The notes below the pieces were generated by a model. It worked only from the letters and a program-made list of their open reading frames with translations, had not been told where the DNA came from and searched no databases. A program made the position numbers and the translations under genes. Below are positions 45,736 through 54,308 of a stretch of 64,000 nt of DNA, in pieces. The stretch's first letter is position 1; the number at the start of each line of letters is the position of its first letter. The DNA comes from Paracoccus alcaliphilus. Its GTDB lineage: Bacteria > Pseudomonadota > Alphaproteobacteria > Rhodobacterales > Rhodobacteraceae. Location of the stretch: NCBI RefSeq assembly GCF_028553725.1, contig NZ_CP067124.1:62001-126000 (forward strand), given 5' to 3'.

Positions 45736-48658
45736 TTGCCCGCGCCCCTTCCTTGTCATGGAAAACCGGATCGGTGATCCGTGCCTTCATCACCTCGCCC
45801 GAGGGCAGCGGGAACTCCAGTTCCTGCCCCATCCGTTCCGGCCCGTGCCGCACCAGCCCCATCGCGATCGGCCTGTCCAGCGTGGGCGAGTGATAGCTGG
45901 AGGTGACCCGCCCTTGCACCCGCCGCTGACCATTGGCATTGACGCCCGCATCCACCGCATAGGCGCCATCGGGCAGCACCTTGCCATCAAGGCTTTCCAG
46001 CCCCACCAGCCGCCAGCGCGCCCCGTCCGTCATATGGCTGCGGGCATGGGCGCGTTTGCCGATATAGTCGGGCTTTTTCTTCGAGATCGCCCAGCCCAGC
46101 CCCAGATCCTGCGGGATCACCGTGCCGTCGGTCTCGTCCCCGATCATGATGAAGCCCTTTTCGGCGCGCATCACATGCATGGCCTCGGTCCCGTAGGGGG
46201 TCACGTCCAGATCGCGCCCGGCCTCATGCAGCTTTTCCCACAGTTCCAGCCCGCGACCTGCGGGCACGGCGACCTCGAAGCTGAGTTCGCCCGAGAAGCT
46301 GATGCGGAAGATGCGGGCGGGGATGCCGGCCAGTTCACCTTCGGCGAAGCTCATGAAGGGCAGCGCCTCGGGCGACAGGTCGATATCGCCGCCAAGGCGT
46401 TCCAGCAGCACGCGGGCCTTGGGTCCGGCGATGGCGATTTGCGCGAATTGCTCGGTCAGGTTGGCGGTATAGACCTGCCAGTCCCACCATTCGCATTGCA
46501 GCCAGTCCTCCATATGTCCGTGGATATGTTCGGCCCCGCCGGTGGTGGTGTGGCACAGCCAGCTGTCCTCGGACAGGCGCACCACCACGCCATCGTCGAT
46601 CAGAAAGCCGTTCTCGTTGCAGATGATGCCATAGCGGCATTTACCCAGCTTCAGCGTGGACATCATGCCGGTATAGATCATGTCGAGGAACCGCCCCGCA
46701 TCCGGCCCCTTGACCAGGATCTTGCCAAGGGTCGAGGCGTCCAGCGTGCCGACCGAGCGCCGCACCGCCAGAATCTCGCGGTTGATGGCGGCCTGGCGGT
46801 CCTCGGTGCCGCGCGGATAGCAATAGGGGCGCCGCCAATGGCCCACCGGCTCCCACGAGGCGCCGTGGCGGCTGTGCCAGTCGTGCATCGGCGTCTTGCG
46901 CAGGGGCATGAAGGTGTCGTCACGCGCCTCGGCGGCGATGGCGGCAAGGGTCAGCGGCGTATAGGGCGGGCGGAAGGTGGTGGTGCCGGTCTGCGTGATC
47001 GGTTGGTTCAGCGCGTCAGACAGGATTGCCAGTCCGTTGATATTGCTGATCTTGCCCTGATCTGTCGCCATTCCCAGCGTGGTATATCGCTTGGTATGTT
47101 CGACGCTGGCATAGCCTTCGCGCGCGGCCAGCTCGACATCGCTGACCTTCACGTCATTCTGGAAATCCAGCCACATCTTCGAGCGCGCCTTATAGCTGGC
47201 GTTTTGCGGCATGACCCAGACCGGCATGGTCGCGCCCTCGTCACGCTCCAGTTCGCCCGCGCAGCGCAGATCGCCATTGGCGGCGCCGGTGGCGCTGGCC
47301 ATACCCTGCCCGTCCGCGCCCAGAGGCGGGCGTTCGGGGTCGGGGCGGAACATCGCCGGGCCCTCGTCCCAGATCAGCTTGCCGCCGCAATGGCTGTAGA
47401 GGTGGACCACCGGCGACCAGCCGCCCGACATGGCGACCACATCGCAGTCGAAACCGCCGGTCACATGGCCGTCGCCATCCTGCCGGCAGATCGCCACGCC
47501 CTCGACATGGCGCGTGCCGCGAACCCTTGCGATGCCCGATCCGGTGATGACCGGGGTGCCCCTTTCGCGCAGGGCATCGGGCAGCGGGCCCGTGGCCTGA
47601 GGGCGGGCATCGATCACCGCCACCACCTCCAGCCCGGCATCCAGCGCCACCAGCGCGCTGCGATAGGCGTCGTCGTTATTGGTCACGACCACGATCCGCT
47701 GACCGGGCGCGACGCCGTAATCGACGATGAAATCGCGCATGGCCGAGGCCAGCATCACCCCCGGCACGTCATTGCAGGCAAATGACAGCGGGCGTTCCAG
47801 CGCCCCGGTCGCCGTCACCACATGGCCCGCGCGGATCCGCCACAGGCGCTGGCGCGGGATGCCCTGATTGGGGTCGTGATCGGCCAACGATTCGCGCGCC
47901 AGCAGATAGCCGTGATCGTAAAGCCCGGTTGCCATCGTATTGCGGCGCAGCGTGACGTTGTCGCGCCCGCGCAGATCGTCCAGCAGCGCGTCGATGACCC
48001 CCTGCCCGCCTTCGTGATCGACCGGGGTGCGCCCGCCCCAATGCGGGTTCTGTTCCAGCACGATCACCCGGCCACCCTTGTCGGCGGCATCACGCGCCGC
48101 CGTCAGCCCGGCAATGCCGCCGCCCACCACCACCAGATCGGCATGGGCATAGGCCTGCTCATAACGGTCGGGGTCGCGGTCCTTCGGCGCCCGGCCCAGA
48201 CCGGCGCTGCGGCGGATGATCGGCTCGAACAGGTGTTTCCAGAAGGGGCGCGGATGGATGAAGGTCTTGTAATAGAAGCCCGCCGGCAGCAGTGGCGACA
48301 GCCAGTTGTTCACCGCCATCAGATCGGCCTCCAGCGAGGGCCAGCAGTTCTGCCTGCGCAGGATCATGCCCGACACCAGGGGCGTGGTGGTGGCGCGCTG
48401 GTTCGGCTCGAACCGGCCGCCCTGCCCCAACCCGAACAACGCGTTGGGTTCCTCGGCCCCCGAGGCGATGGGGCCGCGCGGGCGGTGGTATTTGAAGCTG
48501 CGGCCCATCAGCATCTGGCCGTTGGCCAAGAGGGCCGAGGCGATGGTGTCGCCGATCACGCCGCGCAGATGACGGCCATCGAAACGGAAGGGCAGTTGCC
48601 ATGCGCGGTCGATCAGGCGGCCACCCTGAGGCAGCCGGAAGGGGCGGGTCTCACTCAT
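45728..48658 (-). CDS. soxA: Sarcosine oxidase, alpha subunit
   Basis: The large subunit, which binds NAD and tetrahydrofolate. The 976-residue protein begins with a 2Fe-2S-like fold region (RGVIGDTIASALLANG) as in the family, then a pyridine-nucleotide disulfide reductase domain with VVGGGIAGLTAARDAADKGGR near residue 155, and a GcvT-type aminomethyltransferase domain in the C-terminal 400 residues (LDASTLGKILVKGPDAGRFLD onward). Length is typical. It overlaps soxD by four bases and soxG by eight. Confidence 0.95.
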   Translation of the reverse strand: MSETRPFRLPQGGRLIDRAWQLPFRFDGRHLRGVIGDTIASALLANGQMLMGRSFKYHRPRGPIASGAEEPNALFGLGQGGRFEPNQRATTTPLVSGMILRRQNCWPSLEADLMAVNNWLSPLLPAGFYYKTFIHPRPFWKHLFEPIIRRSAGLGRAPKDRDPDRYEQAYAHADLVVVGGGIAGLTAARDAADKGGRVIVLEQNPHWGGRTPVDHEGGQGVIDALLDDLRGRDNVTLRRNTMATGLYDHGYLLARESLADHDPNQGIPRQRLWRIRAGHVVTATGALERPLSFACNDVPGVMLASAMRDFIVDYGVAPGQRIVVVTNNDDAYRSALVALDAGLEVVAVIDARPQATGPLPDALRERGTPVITGSGIARVRGTRHVEGVAICRQDGDGHVTGGFDCDVVAMSGGWSPVVHLYSHCGGKLIWDEGPAMFRPDPERPPLGADGQGMASATGAANGDLRCAGELERDEGATMPVWVMPQNASYKARSKMWLDFQNDVKVSDVELAAREGYASVEHTKRYTTLGMATDQGKISNINGLAILSDALNQPITQTGTTTFRPPYTPLTLAAIAAEARDDTFMPLRKTPMHDWHSRHGASWEPVGHWRRPYCYPRGTEDRQAAINREILAVRRSVGTLDASTLGKILVKGPDAGRFLDMIYTGMMSTLKLGKCRYGIICNENGFLIDDGVVVRLSEDSWLCHTTTGGAEHIHGHMEDWLQCEWWDWQVYTANLTEQFAQIAIAGPKARVLLERLGGDIDLSPEALPFMSFAEGELAGIPARIFRISFSGELSFEVAVPAGRGLELWEKLHEAGRDLDVTPYGTEAMHVMRAEKGFIMIGDETDGTVIPQDLGLGWAISKKKPDYIGKRAHARSHMTDGARWRLVGLESLDGKVLPDGAYAVDAGVNANGQRRVQGRVTSSYHSPTLDRPIAMGLVRHGPERMGQELEFPLPSGEVMKARITDPVFHDKEGARANG

Positions 48659-48990
48659 TCTGCTTGCTTCCAGTCAGGGTTCCAGTCGGGGCGGGCGGCC
48701 TTGACGGCGGCGACGATCTCGTCGGGCGGGTTCGGGTGCTGCGCCTTGTAGGTGCCGAAGACCTGCAATGTGGCGGTGTCGCGGGCGGCCAGAAACCACT
48801 TGCCGCAGCCATAGGCGTGACGCCAGCGTTCGAAATGCACGCCTTTGGGGTTCTTGCGGGCGAACAGGTAATCCTCGAATTCCTGATCCGATCCCTTTGG
48901 GCCGATACGCTTCAAATGCGCCTCGCCGCCCGGCTGCAACTCGGTTTCCTCGGCTTTGACGCCGCAATAGGGGCAGGTCAGGGTCAGCAT
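48655..48990 (-). CDS. soxD: Sarcosine oxidase, delta subunit
   Basis: The small zinc-binding delta subunit. The 111-residue protein starts MLTLTCPYCGVKAEETELQPGGEAHL; the metal ligands are the two cysteines of CPYC plus His and Cys in RHAYGCGKWF. The family block DQEFEDYLFARKNPKGVHFERW is present. The start at 48990 is chosen from the family N-terminus; the frame is open to 49035. A strong terminator at 49039-49071 lies immediately upstream, so the gene needs its own promoter or read-through. Confidence 0.94.
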   Translation of the reverse strand: MLTLTCPYCGVKAEETELQPGGEAHLKRIGPKGSDQEFEDYLFARKNPKGVHFERWRHAYGCGKWFLAARDTATLQVFGTYKAQHPNPPDEIVAAVKAARPDWNPDWKQAE

Positions 48991-49038
48991 GGGGGCAGGT
49001 CCTTGAAGCGTGATCGTGAAACGGGGCATCCGCACGGC

Positions 49039-49071
49039 AAAAAGCGGCCCGCGCGCCGGGGCGCGGACCGC
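49039..49071 (-). terminator. Intrinsic terminator between the small membrane gene and soxD
   Basis: An 11-base-pair stem (GCGGCCCGCGC, 49044-49054, with 49061-49071; one G:T pair on the minus strand) and 6-base loop, then TTTTT on the minus strand. It lies 82 bases after the small-gene stop and 49 bases before the soxD start. Confidence 0.8.
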
Positions 49072-49152
49072 ATGACTGCGACATCAGAACTGTTCGCGGC
49101 GGCGCGATGCGCCAGGGACGAAGCAATACTTCGCGCCGCGAGGGGAATGGGA

Positions 49153-49386
49153 TCAGTTGGCCGGAACCTCGGTGCCAGCGGCCGGATCATCGGCGGGTTC
49201 CGCCATCGGGTCGGCTGCGGGATCGGCCAGCGGGTCAGCTGCGGGATCTGCCGGCGCGTCGATGGCCGGAGGGGCATCCACGGTTGCATCCGTCGCCGCA
49301 TCGTCTCCGCCGCCCATGAAGAAGAACAGCAGCGCCACGACGACGACCACCGCGCCAATGATAAGGTAGAGTCGGTTATTGTCCAT
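49153..49386 (-). CDS. Small single-pass membrane protein with Ala/Asp/Pro-rich tail
   Basis: A 77-residue protein of unknown function, lying between soxB and soxD. It has a short start (MDNNRLY), one transmembrane helix (about 8-24, LIIGAVVVVVALLFFFM), and then a tail of about 50 residues with a repeating D-P-A-A-D-P-type pattern that is low in complexity and negatively charged. A ribosome site AAAGGGA lies 5-11 bases before the ATG at 49386. It is not part of known sarcosine oxidases. It may be a membrane-anchored spacer or an unrelated gene that was inserted. Confidence 0.65.
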   Translation of the reverse strand: MDNNRLYLIIGAVVVVVALLFFFMGGGDDAATDATVDAPPAIDAPADPAADPLADPAADPMAEPADDPAAGTEVPAN

Positions 49387-49477
49387 GTTCGTCCCTTTCG
49401 CTCGGGGTTTCGACATGAAGCCAATGGCTGGGATGCGGCGCGGGTTCCAAATCGGATAAGCATCGGCGAACTCATGC

Positions 49478-50743
49478 CTAATGCGCCACACCGGCGGCCA
49501 CGGACTCGTCGATGAAGCGCCCCTCGCGGAAGCGATTCAGCCCGAAATCCGCTGCCAGCGCGCCCGGAGCGCCATTGGCCACCAGTTCCGCCATCGCCCA
49601 GCCCGACCCCGGAATGGCCTTGAACCCGCCCGTTCCCCAGCCGCAGTTGACGAAGATGTTACCAACCGGCGTCGCCGACAGGATGGGAGAGCGGTCCCCG
49701 GTCATGTCCACGATGCCGCCCCATTGCCGCAGCATCTTGAGGCGAGAAATCATCGGAAAGGTTTCCACCAGCGCGCGGACGGTTTCCTCGACATGGTGCC
49801 ACGACCCGCGCTGGGTGAAGTTGTTGAAGCCGTCGGTGCCGCCGCCGATCACCATTTCGCCCTTGTCGGACTGCGACAGATAGCCGTGGACGGTATTGGC
49901 CATCACCACCACATCCATGCAGGGCTTGATCGGTTCGCTGACCAGCGCCTGCAAGGCGACGCTTTCGATCGGCAGACGGAAGCCCGCCATTTCCGCCAGT
50001 TGGCTGGAATGACCGGCCACCACCAGCGCCAGCTTCTCGCAGCCGATGCGGCCCTTGCTGGTATTGACGGCGCGGACCTGCCCGGCTTCGGTCTCGATCC
50101 CCGTCACCTCGCAGTTCTGGATGATATGCATGCCCATGTCGCTGCACGCCCGGGCATAGCCCCAGGCCACCGCGTCATGCCGCGCCGTGCCGCCGCGCGG
50201 CTGATAAAGCCCGCCCAACACCGGATAGCGCGGCCCGTCCAGATTGATGATCGGCACCAGTTGCTTCAGCCGCTGCGGCCCGATCCATTCGGTCGCGACG
50301 CCTTGCAGGTTGTTGGCGATTGCGGTGCGCTTGTACCCCCGGATCTCATGTTCCGTCTGCGCCAGCATGATCAGCCCGCGCGGGCTGAACATCACGTTGT
50401 AATTCAGATCCTGCGACAGGTTTTCATAAAGTTTCAGCGCCTTGTCATAAATCGCCGCCGACGGGTCCTGAAGATAGTTCGAGCGGATGATGGTCGTATT
50501 TCGCCCGGTATTGCCGCCGCCCAGCCAGCCCTTTTCGATCACCGCGATATCGGTGATGCCGAAGTTCTTGCCCAGATAATAGGCCGTGGCCAGCCCGTGC
50601 CCACCCGCGCCGACGATCACCACCTTGTAACGCTCTCGCGGTTCGGGACTGGTCCATGCGCGCGTCCAGCCGGAATGCTGGCGCAGCGCCTCTCGCGCGA
50701 TGGCAAAGATCGAATAGCGGCGGGAAGATGTGGCGGTCGGCAT
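49478..50743 (-). CDS. soxB: Sarcosine oxidase, beta subunit
   Basis: The FAD- and FMN-carrying subunit where sarcosine is oxidised. The 421-residue protein has the FAD motif VVIVGAGGHGLATAYYL at residue 41, ADP-ribose contact EKGWLGGGNTGRNTTIIRSNYL, and GGTARHDAVAWGYA near 184, in which His189 is at the position that links FMN covalently in known enzymes. C-terminal GWGTGGFKAIPGSGWAMAE is typical. Start at 50743 from the family N-terminus. It is upstream of soxDAG on the same strand but separated from it by a small gene and a terminator. Confidence 0.95.
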   Translation of the reverse strand: MPTATSSRRYSIFAIAREALRQHSGWTRAWTSPEPRERYKVVIVGAGGHGLATAYYLGKNFGITDIAVIEKGWLGGGNTGRNTTIIRSNYLQDPSAAIYDKALKLYENLSQDLNYNVMFSPRGLIMLAQTEHEIRGYKRTAIANNLQGVATEWIGPQRLKQLVPIINLDGPRYPVLGGLYQPRGGTARHDAVAWGYARACSDMGMHIIQNCEVTGIETEAGQVRAVNTSKGRIGCEKLALVVAGHSSQLAEMAGFRLPIESVALQALVSEPIKPCMDVVVMANTVHGYLSQSDKGEMVIGGGTDGFNNFTQRGSWHHVEETVRALVETFPMISRLKMLRQWGGIVDMTGDRSPILSATPVGNIFVNCGWGTGGFKAIPGSGWAMAELVANGAPGALAADFGLNRFREGRFIDESVAAGVAH

Positions 50744-50942
50744 GCTGTCCCCCTGATGGCCCCTTGTCGGTGTTGCAGCCAGCATGCCGGGATGGCCTGC
50801 CGCGCTCAAGGGGTTCGTGCGGCAGATCACGGCAAAATGCGCCATCCCTTCAGACCTGCGTCGGATGCGCGGCGCCTGCGGCATGGTTGCGCTTTCGGTC
50901 TGCCCGATTCCGCACTAGGACTGTGGCCCAGGCAAGGGGGAA

Positions 50943-52163
50943 ATGATGTTCTGGATTCTTTGCGCGGCGCTGATTGCGGTCGTGACCATCTCGGTGCTGA
51001 TGCCGTTTCTGCGCAGACGCCGCGAGGCCCAGCCGGTGGCCGCCTATGATCTGCGTGTCTATCGCGATCAGCTGCGCGAGGTCGAGCGCGACCTTGAACG
51101 CGGCGTGATCAACAGCGAAGAGGCCGCCCGCCTGCGCACCGAGATCGGCCGCAAGGTGCTGGAGGCCGACCGCCGTCTGGCCGATGCCGGCGGCTCTGCC
51201 GGGCCGGGTGCGACCATCGGCGCGGTGGTGGTGCTGGTGGCGGTGCTGGCGGGTGCGGTGGCGCTCTATCTGCGCGAAGGCACGCCCCGGATGCCGGATC
51301 AGCCGCTGGCCGGGCGCTTTGCCGAGGCGCAGGCGATCTATGCCAACCGCCCCAGTCAGGCCGAGGCCGAGGCGCAGGCCCCCGCGCGTCAGGCGCCCCC
51401 CGAACCGGATGAGACCTATCAGACTCTGATCGCACAGCTGCGCGAGGCCGTGGCCCGCAATCCCGATGATCCGCAGGGTCTGGCACTGCTGGCCACGCAC
51501 GAGATGCGGCTGGGCAATCCGGAGGCCGCGCGCGACGCGCAGGCGCGGCTGGTCGCATTGCAGGGCGAACAGCCCGATGCCGACGATCTGATCCGCCTTG
51601 CCACGCTGATGACCGAAGCCGCGGGCGGCATGATCTCGGCCGAAGCCGAACAGCATCTGGCCCACGCCTTGCAGATCCAGCCCGACAATCCGCAGGGGCG
51701 CTATCTGCTGGGCGTGTTGCAGATCCAGACCGGCCGCCCCGACCGCGCCTTTCCGATCTGGCGCCGGCTGCTGGAGGAAGGGCCGGAAACCGCGCCGTGG
51801 ATCGCCTCGATCCGCAACAATATCGGCGATCTGGCATGGCTGGCCGGGGTGCCCGATTATCAGCCGCCGACGCCCCGCACTGGTCCGGGCCCCGATGCCG
51901 ATGCCATCGCCGCCGCCGGGGACATGACCGACGAGGAACGCCAGCAGATGGTCGAAGGCATGGTGGCCCAGCTGGAAACGCGGCTGGCCGAACAGGGCGG
52001 CAGCCCCGAGGAATGGGGGCGGCTGATCTCGTCTCTGGCGGTGATCGGCCAGCAGGACCGCGCCGCGCTGATCTGGGCCGAGGCGCAGGAACGCTTCGCC
52101 GCCTCGCCCGAGGCGCTGGCGACGGTGCGCGAGGGCGCCGAACAGGCCGGGGTGGCGCAATGA
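50943..52163 (+). CDS. ccmI: Cytochrome c maturation protein CcmI
   Basis: Chaperones apocytochrome c to the heme-ligation complex at the outer face of the inner membrane. The 406-residue protein has a first transmembrane helix (about 2-20), a cytoplasmic leucine-zipper-like loop with AAYDLRVYRDQLREVERDLERGVI near residue 35, a second transmembrane helix (about 92-110), and a periplasmic TPR region (about 155-280). Two ATG codons (50943, 50946) can serve as start. It overlaps ruvX by four bases. Confidence 0.92.
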   Translation: MMFWILCAALIAVVTISVLMPFLRRRREAQPVAAYDLRVYRDQLREVERDLERGVINSEEAARLRTEIGRKVLEADRRLADAGGSAGPGATIGAVVVLVAVLAGAVALYLREGTPRMPDQPLAGRFAEAQAIYANRPSQAEAEAQAPARQAPPEPDETYQTLIAQLREAVARNPDDPQGLALLATHEMRLGNPEAARDAQARLVALQGEQPDADDLIRLATLMTEAAGGMISAEAEQHLAHALQIQPDNPQGRYLLGVLQIQTGRPDRAFPIWRRLLEEGPETAPWIASIRNNIGDLAWLAGVPDYQPPTPRTGPGPDADAIAAAGDMTDEERQQMVEGMVAQLETRLAEQGGSPEEWGRLISSLAVIGQQDRAALIWAEAQERFAASPEALATVREGAEQAGVAQ

Positions 52164-52639
52164 CCTTCGACGATATCGCGGAATTCGCCGCCGCACTGCC
52201 GCCTCTGGGCGCGCTGGCCGGGCTGGATCTGGGCACCAAGACCATCGGCGTGGCGGTCAGCGACGGGATGCGGCAGGTGGCCTCTCCCATCACCACCATC
52301 CGGCGGCGCAAGTTCACGCTGGACGCCGCCGATCTGTTGGCCATCGCCGCTGAACGCGGGCTGACCGGGCTGATCCTTGGCCTGCCGCGCAACATGGACG
52401 GCAGCGAAGGCCCGCGCGCCCAATCCACCCGCGCCTTCGCCCGCAACCTGTCACGGCTGACCGAGCTGCCCATCGGTTTCTGGGATGAACGGCTGTCCAC
52501 CGTCGCCGCCGAACGCGCGCTGCTCGAGGCCGATACATCGCGCAAGCGCCGCGCCGAGGTGATCGATCAGGTCGCCGCCGGTTATATCCTGCAAGGCGCG
52601 CTGGACCGTCTGCGGCATCTGCCACCATCCGCGGCCTGA
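52160..52639 (+). CDS. ruvX: Holliday junction resolvase-like RuvX (YqgF)
   Basis: A 159-residue RNase H-fold nuclease of the YqgF family, linked to rRNA processing and Holliday junction resolution. Seen: GLDLGTKTIGVAVSD at residue 20 (catalytic Asp), TGLILGLPRNMDGSEGPRAQ, and FWDERLSTVAAERALLEAD (second acidic site). It overlaps ccmI by four bases. A pair of GC-rich hairpins follows in the gap. Confidence 0.93.
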   Translation: MTFDDIAEFAAALPPLGALAGLDLGTKTIGVAVSDGMRQVASPITTIRRRKFTLDAADLLAIAAERGLTGLILGLPRNMDGSEGPRAQSTRAFARNLSRLTELPIGFWDERLSTVAAERALLEADTSRKRRAEVIDQVAAGYILQGALDRLRHLPPSAA

Positions 52640-52647
52640 CACCGCCC

Positions 52648-52701
52648 GCGCGCAGCGCGCCCGGCCAAGCGGCAGCGTCCGGGACGGGCTTTGCCCGTTC
52701 C
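52648..52701. repeat. Pair of GC-rich hairpins after ruvX
   Basis: GCGCGC-A-GCGCGC (52648-52660) and GGGACGGGC-TTT-GCCCGTTCC (52681-52701, one G:T pair). Read on the minus strand, the order and cores match the hairpin pair before copy B of the dispersed element, but without the ATATTT/CAAAGATG part. The second could also act as a weak terminator for ruvX. Confidence 0.5.
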
Positions 52702-52780
52702 GCCCCCCCCTTTTCCGATCCACCCTTGCCGTCCGGCACCCGGTCGGGGCAACATGGCGCAACAATTCACCGGGCCATCC

Positions 52781-52984
52781 ATGACCGACAGCCGCGCCAC
52801 TCCTCTCAGCCCCTGCACCAATATCTGCGTGATGCATCCCCGCGAAGGCATCTGCGCCGGTTGCTATCGCACGATGGACGAGATCATCGCCTGGGGCAGC
52901 CTGACCGCCGCTCGGCGGCAGGCGATCATGGACGAGCTGCCCGCCCGCGCCCCACGCATCAGCAAACGGAAACGGCGCGGCTAA
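52781..52984 (+). CDS. DUF1289 domain protein
   Basis: A 67-residue protein of the DUF1289 family, which carries a conserved set of cysteines (SPCTNICVMHPREGICAGCYRTMDEI) thought to bind a metal ion. No enzymatic role is known. It ends in a basic tail RISKRKRRG. An ATG at 52754 with a GGGG ribosome site is another possible start. Its end overlaps by four bases the end of the convergent cbpM-like gene. Confidence 0.85.
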   Translation: MTDSRATPLSPCTNICVMHPREGICAGCYRTMDEIIAWGSLTAARRQAIMDELPARAPRISKRKRRG

Positions 52985-53325
52985 TCCCTGCGGATGCGGA
53001 TCTGGCGCAGGGTGCGGCCAAGGCGGTCGCGCACCTCGTCTGGTTCCGAGGCCACCGCACCCAACAGCGCCCGCATATCCCCGCGCATCGTGTTCAACTG
53101 GTCGATCAGCGACATCACCATCTCCAGCGCGTCATCCTGCAATTCATAGCAATCGCTCAGATCGCACAGCAATTGCAGCCGCGCCAGATCGGCCTCGCGA
53201 TAGACCGGCCCCTCGGGCGTGGCGACCGGCGACACGATCCGCGCCTGCACGAAGGCGCCCAGACGCGGTGTGGTCAGTTCATCGACAAGCGCAAGGATAT
53301 CGGCTTCGGAATAGCGTCGGCTCAT
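52981..53325 (-). CDS. cbpM: Chaperone modulator CbpM-like
   Basis: A 114-residue MerR-like all-helical protein that pairs with CbpA and controls its DnaJ and DNA-binding activities. It has RRYSEADILALVDELTTPRLGAFVQARIVSPV at the start and READLARLQLLCDLSDCYELQDDALEMVMSLIDQL, the CbpM pattern. It lies 3 bases after the CbpA-like gene on the same strand, the usual order. Confidence 0.85.
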   Translation of the reverse strand: MSRRYSEADILALVDELTTPRLGAFVQARIVSPVATPEGPVYREADLARLQLLCDLSDCYELQDDALEMVMSLIDQLNTMRGDMRALLGAVASEPDEVRDRLGRTLRQIRIRRD

Positions 53326-53328
53326 CGC

Positions 53329-54252
53329 TCATCCCCCCGGCTTCGGCTTTGCGCGCGGGTCATAGGCATGTTGCTTGCGCCATTCCTCGAAGAACCGGGC
53401 CAGTTCGTCATCGACCTTCGGCGGCATCACGATCTTCAGCTCGATCTGCTGATCGCCGCCATTCACCCCGCGCCCGCGCAGACGCAGCTTCTGCCCCGAA
53501 CTGGCCCCTTTCGGGATCGTCAGGTTGACCGGCCCGTCGATGGTCGGCGCGGCGACCCTTGCACCAAGAACCGCCTCGTCCAGACCGATCGGCAGGGTCA
53601 GCAGGATATCGTCGCCCTCGCGCCGGAAATCGGGATGCGGCGCGACCGAGATCGCCAGATAGGCATCCCCCGGCCCGCCCGAGCCGGTGCCAGGCCCGCC
53701 CTTGCCCTTCAGCCGGATGGTCTGGCCGTCGCGGACACCCTTGGGGATTGTCACTTCCAGATCACCGCCTTCGGGCAGGGTGATGCGGGTCTTGCCGCCC
53801 CGCGCGGCGGTCAGGAAATCAACCTCCAGCGCGAAACGGTAATCCTGCCCGCGCATGGCGAAATTGCGCTGCTGGCCACCGAATCCCCCGGCGAAACCAC
53901 CCGCACGACGCCCGAACAGATCCGAGAAAACATCCGACAGATCGGGATCGGAATCGAACCCATAGCCGCGAGAATAGGGGCTGCCCGCCGCCTCGGCATG
54001 TTCGCGATAATAGCGGCGCTGAGGCTTTTCCTGCCCCTGCGCGTCGATCTCTCCGGCGTCAAAGCGGCGACGCTGTTCGGGATCCTTCAGCAGCTCATAG
54101 GCGGCGGAGGCGGCCTTGAACCGCTCGGCCGCGGCCGGATCGGGGTTCAGGTCGGGGTGATCGGTCTTGGCGATCCGGCGATAGGCCTTCTTGATCTCGG
54201 CCTCGGTCGCCGACTTGCCCACACCCAGATCTGCATACGGATCGCCCGCCAT
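53329..54252 (-). CDS. cbpA: Curved-DNA-binding J-domain protein CbpA
   Basis: A DnaJ-type co-chaperone for DnaK. The 307-residue protein has an N-terminal J domain with the catalytic HPD in AKTDHPDLNPD near residue 32, a Gly/Phe/Arg-rich linker (about 90-125), and DnaJ C-terminal beta domains (GQDYRFALEVDFLTAARGGKTRITLPEG onward). There is no Cys-rich zinc-finger, which marks the CbpA type. cbpM follows directly. Confidence 0.93.
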   Translation of the reverse strand: MAGDPYADLGVGKSATEAEIKKAYRRIAKTDHPDLNPDPAAAERFKAASAAYELLKDPEQRRRFDAGEIDAQGQEKPQRRYYREHAEAAGSPYSRGYGFDSDPDLSDVFSDLFGRRAGGFAGGFGGQQRNFAMRGQDYRFALEVDFLTAARGGKTRITLPEGGDLEVTIPKGVRDGQTIRLKGKGGPGTGSGGPGDAYLAISVAPHPDFRREGDDILLTLPIGLDEAVLGARVAAPTIDGPVNLTIPKGASSGQKLRLRGRGVNGGDQQIELKIVMPPKVDDELARFFEEWRKQHAYDPRAKPKPGG

Positions 54253-54308
54253 CCCCGGCCCCCAAGGTTGTTCTTGATGTCAAACAGATAAGAACCGCAA
54301 AGGTTTCA

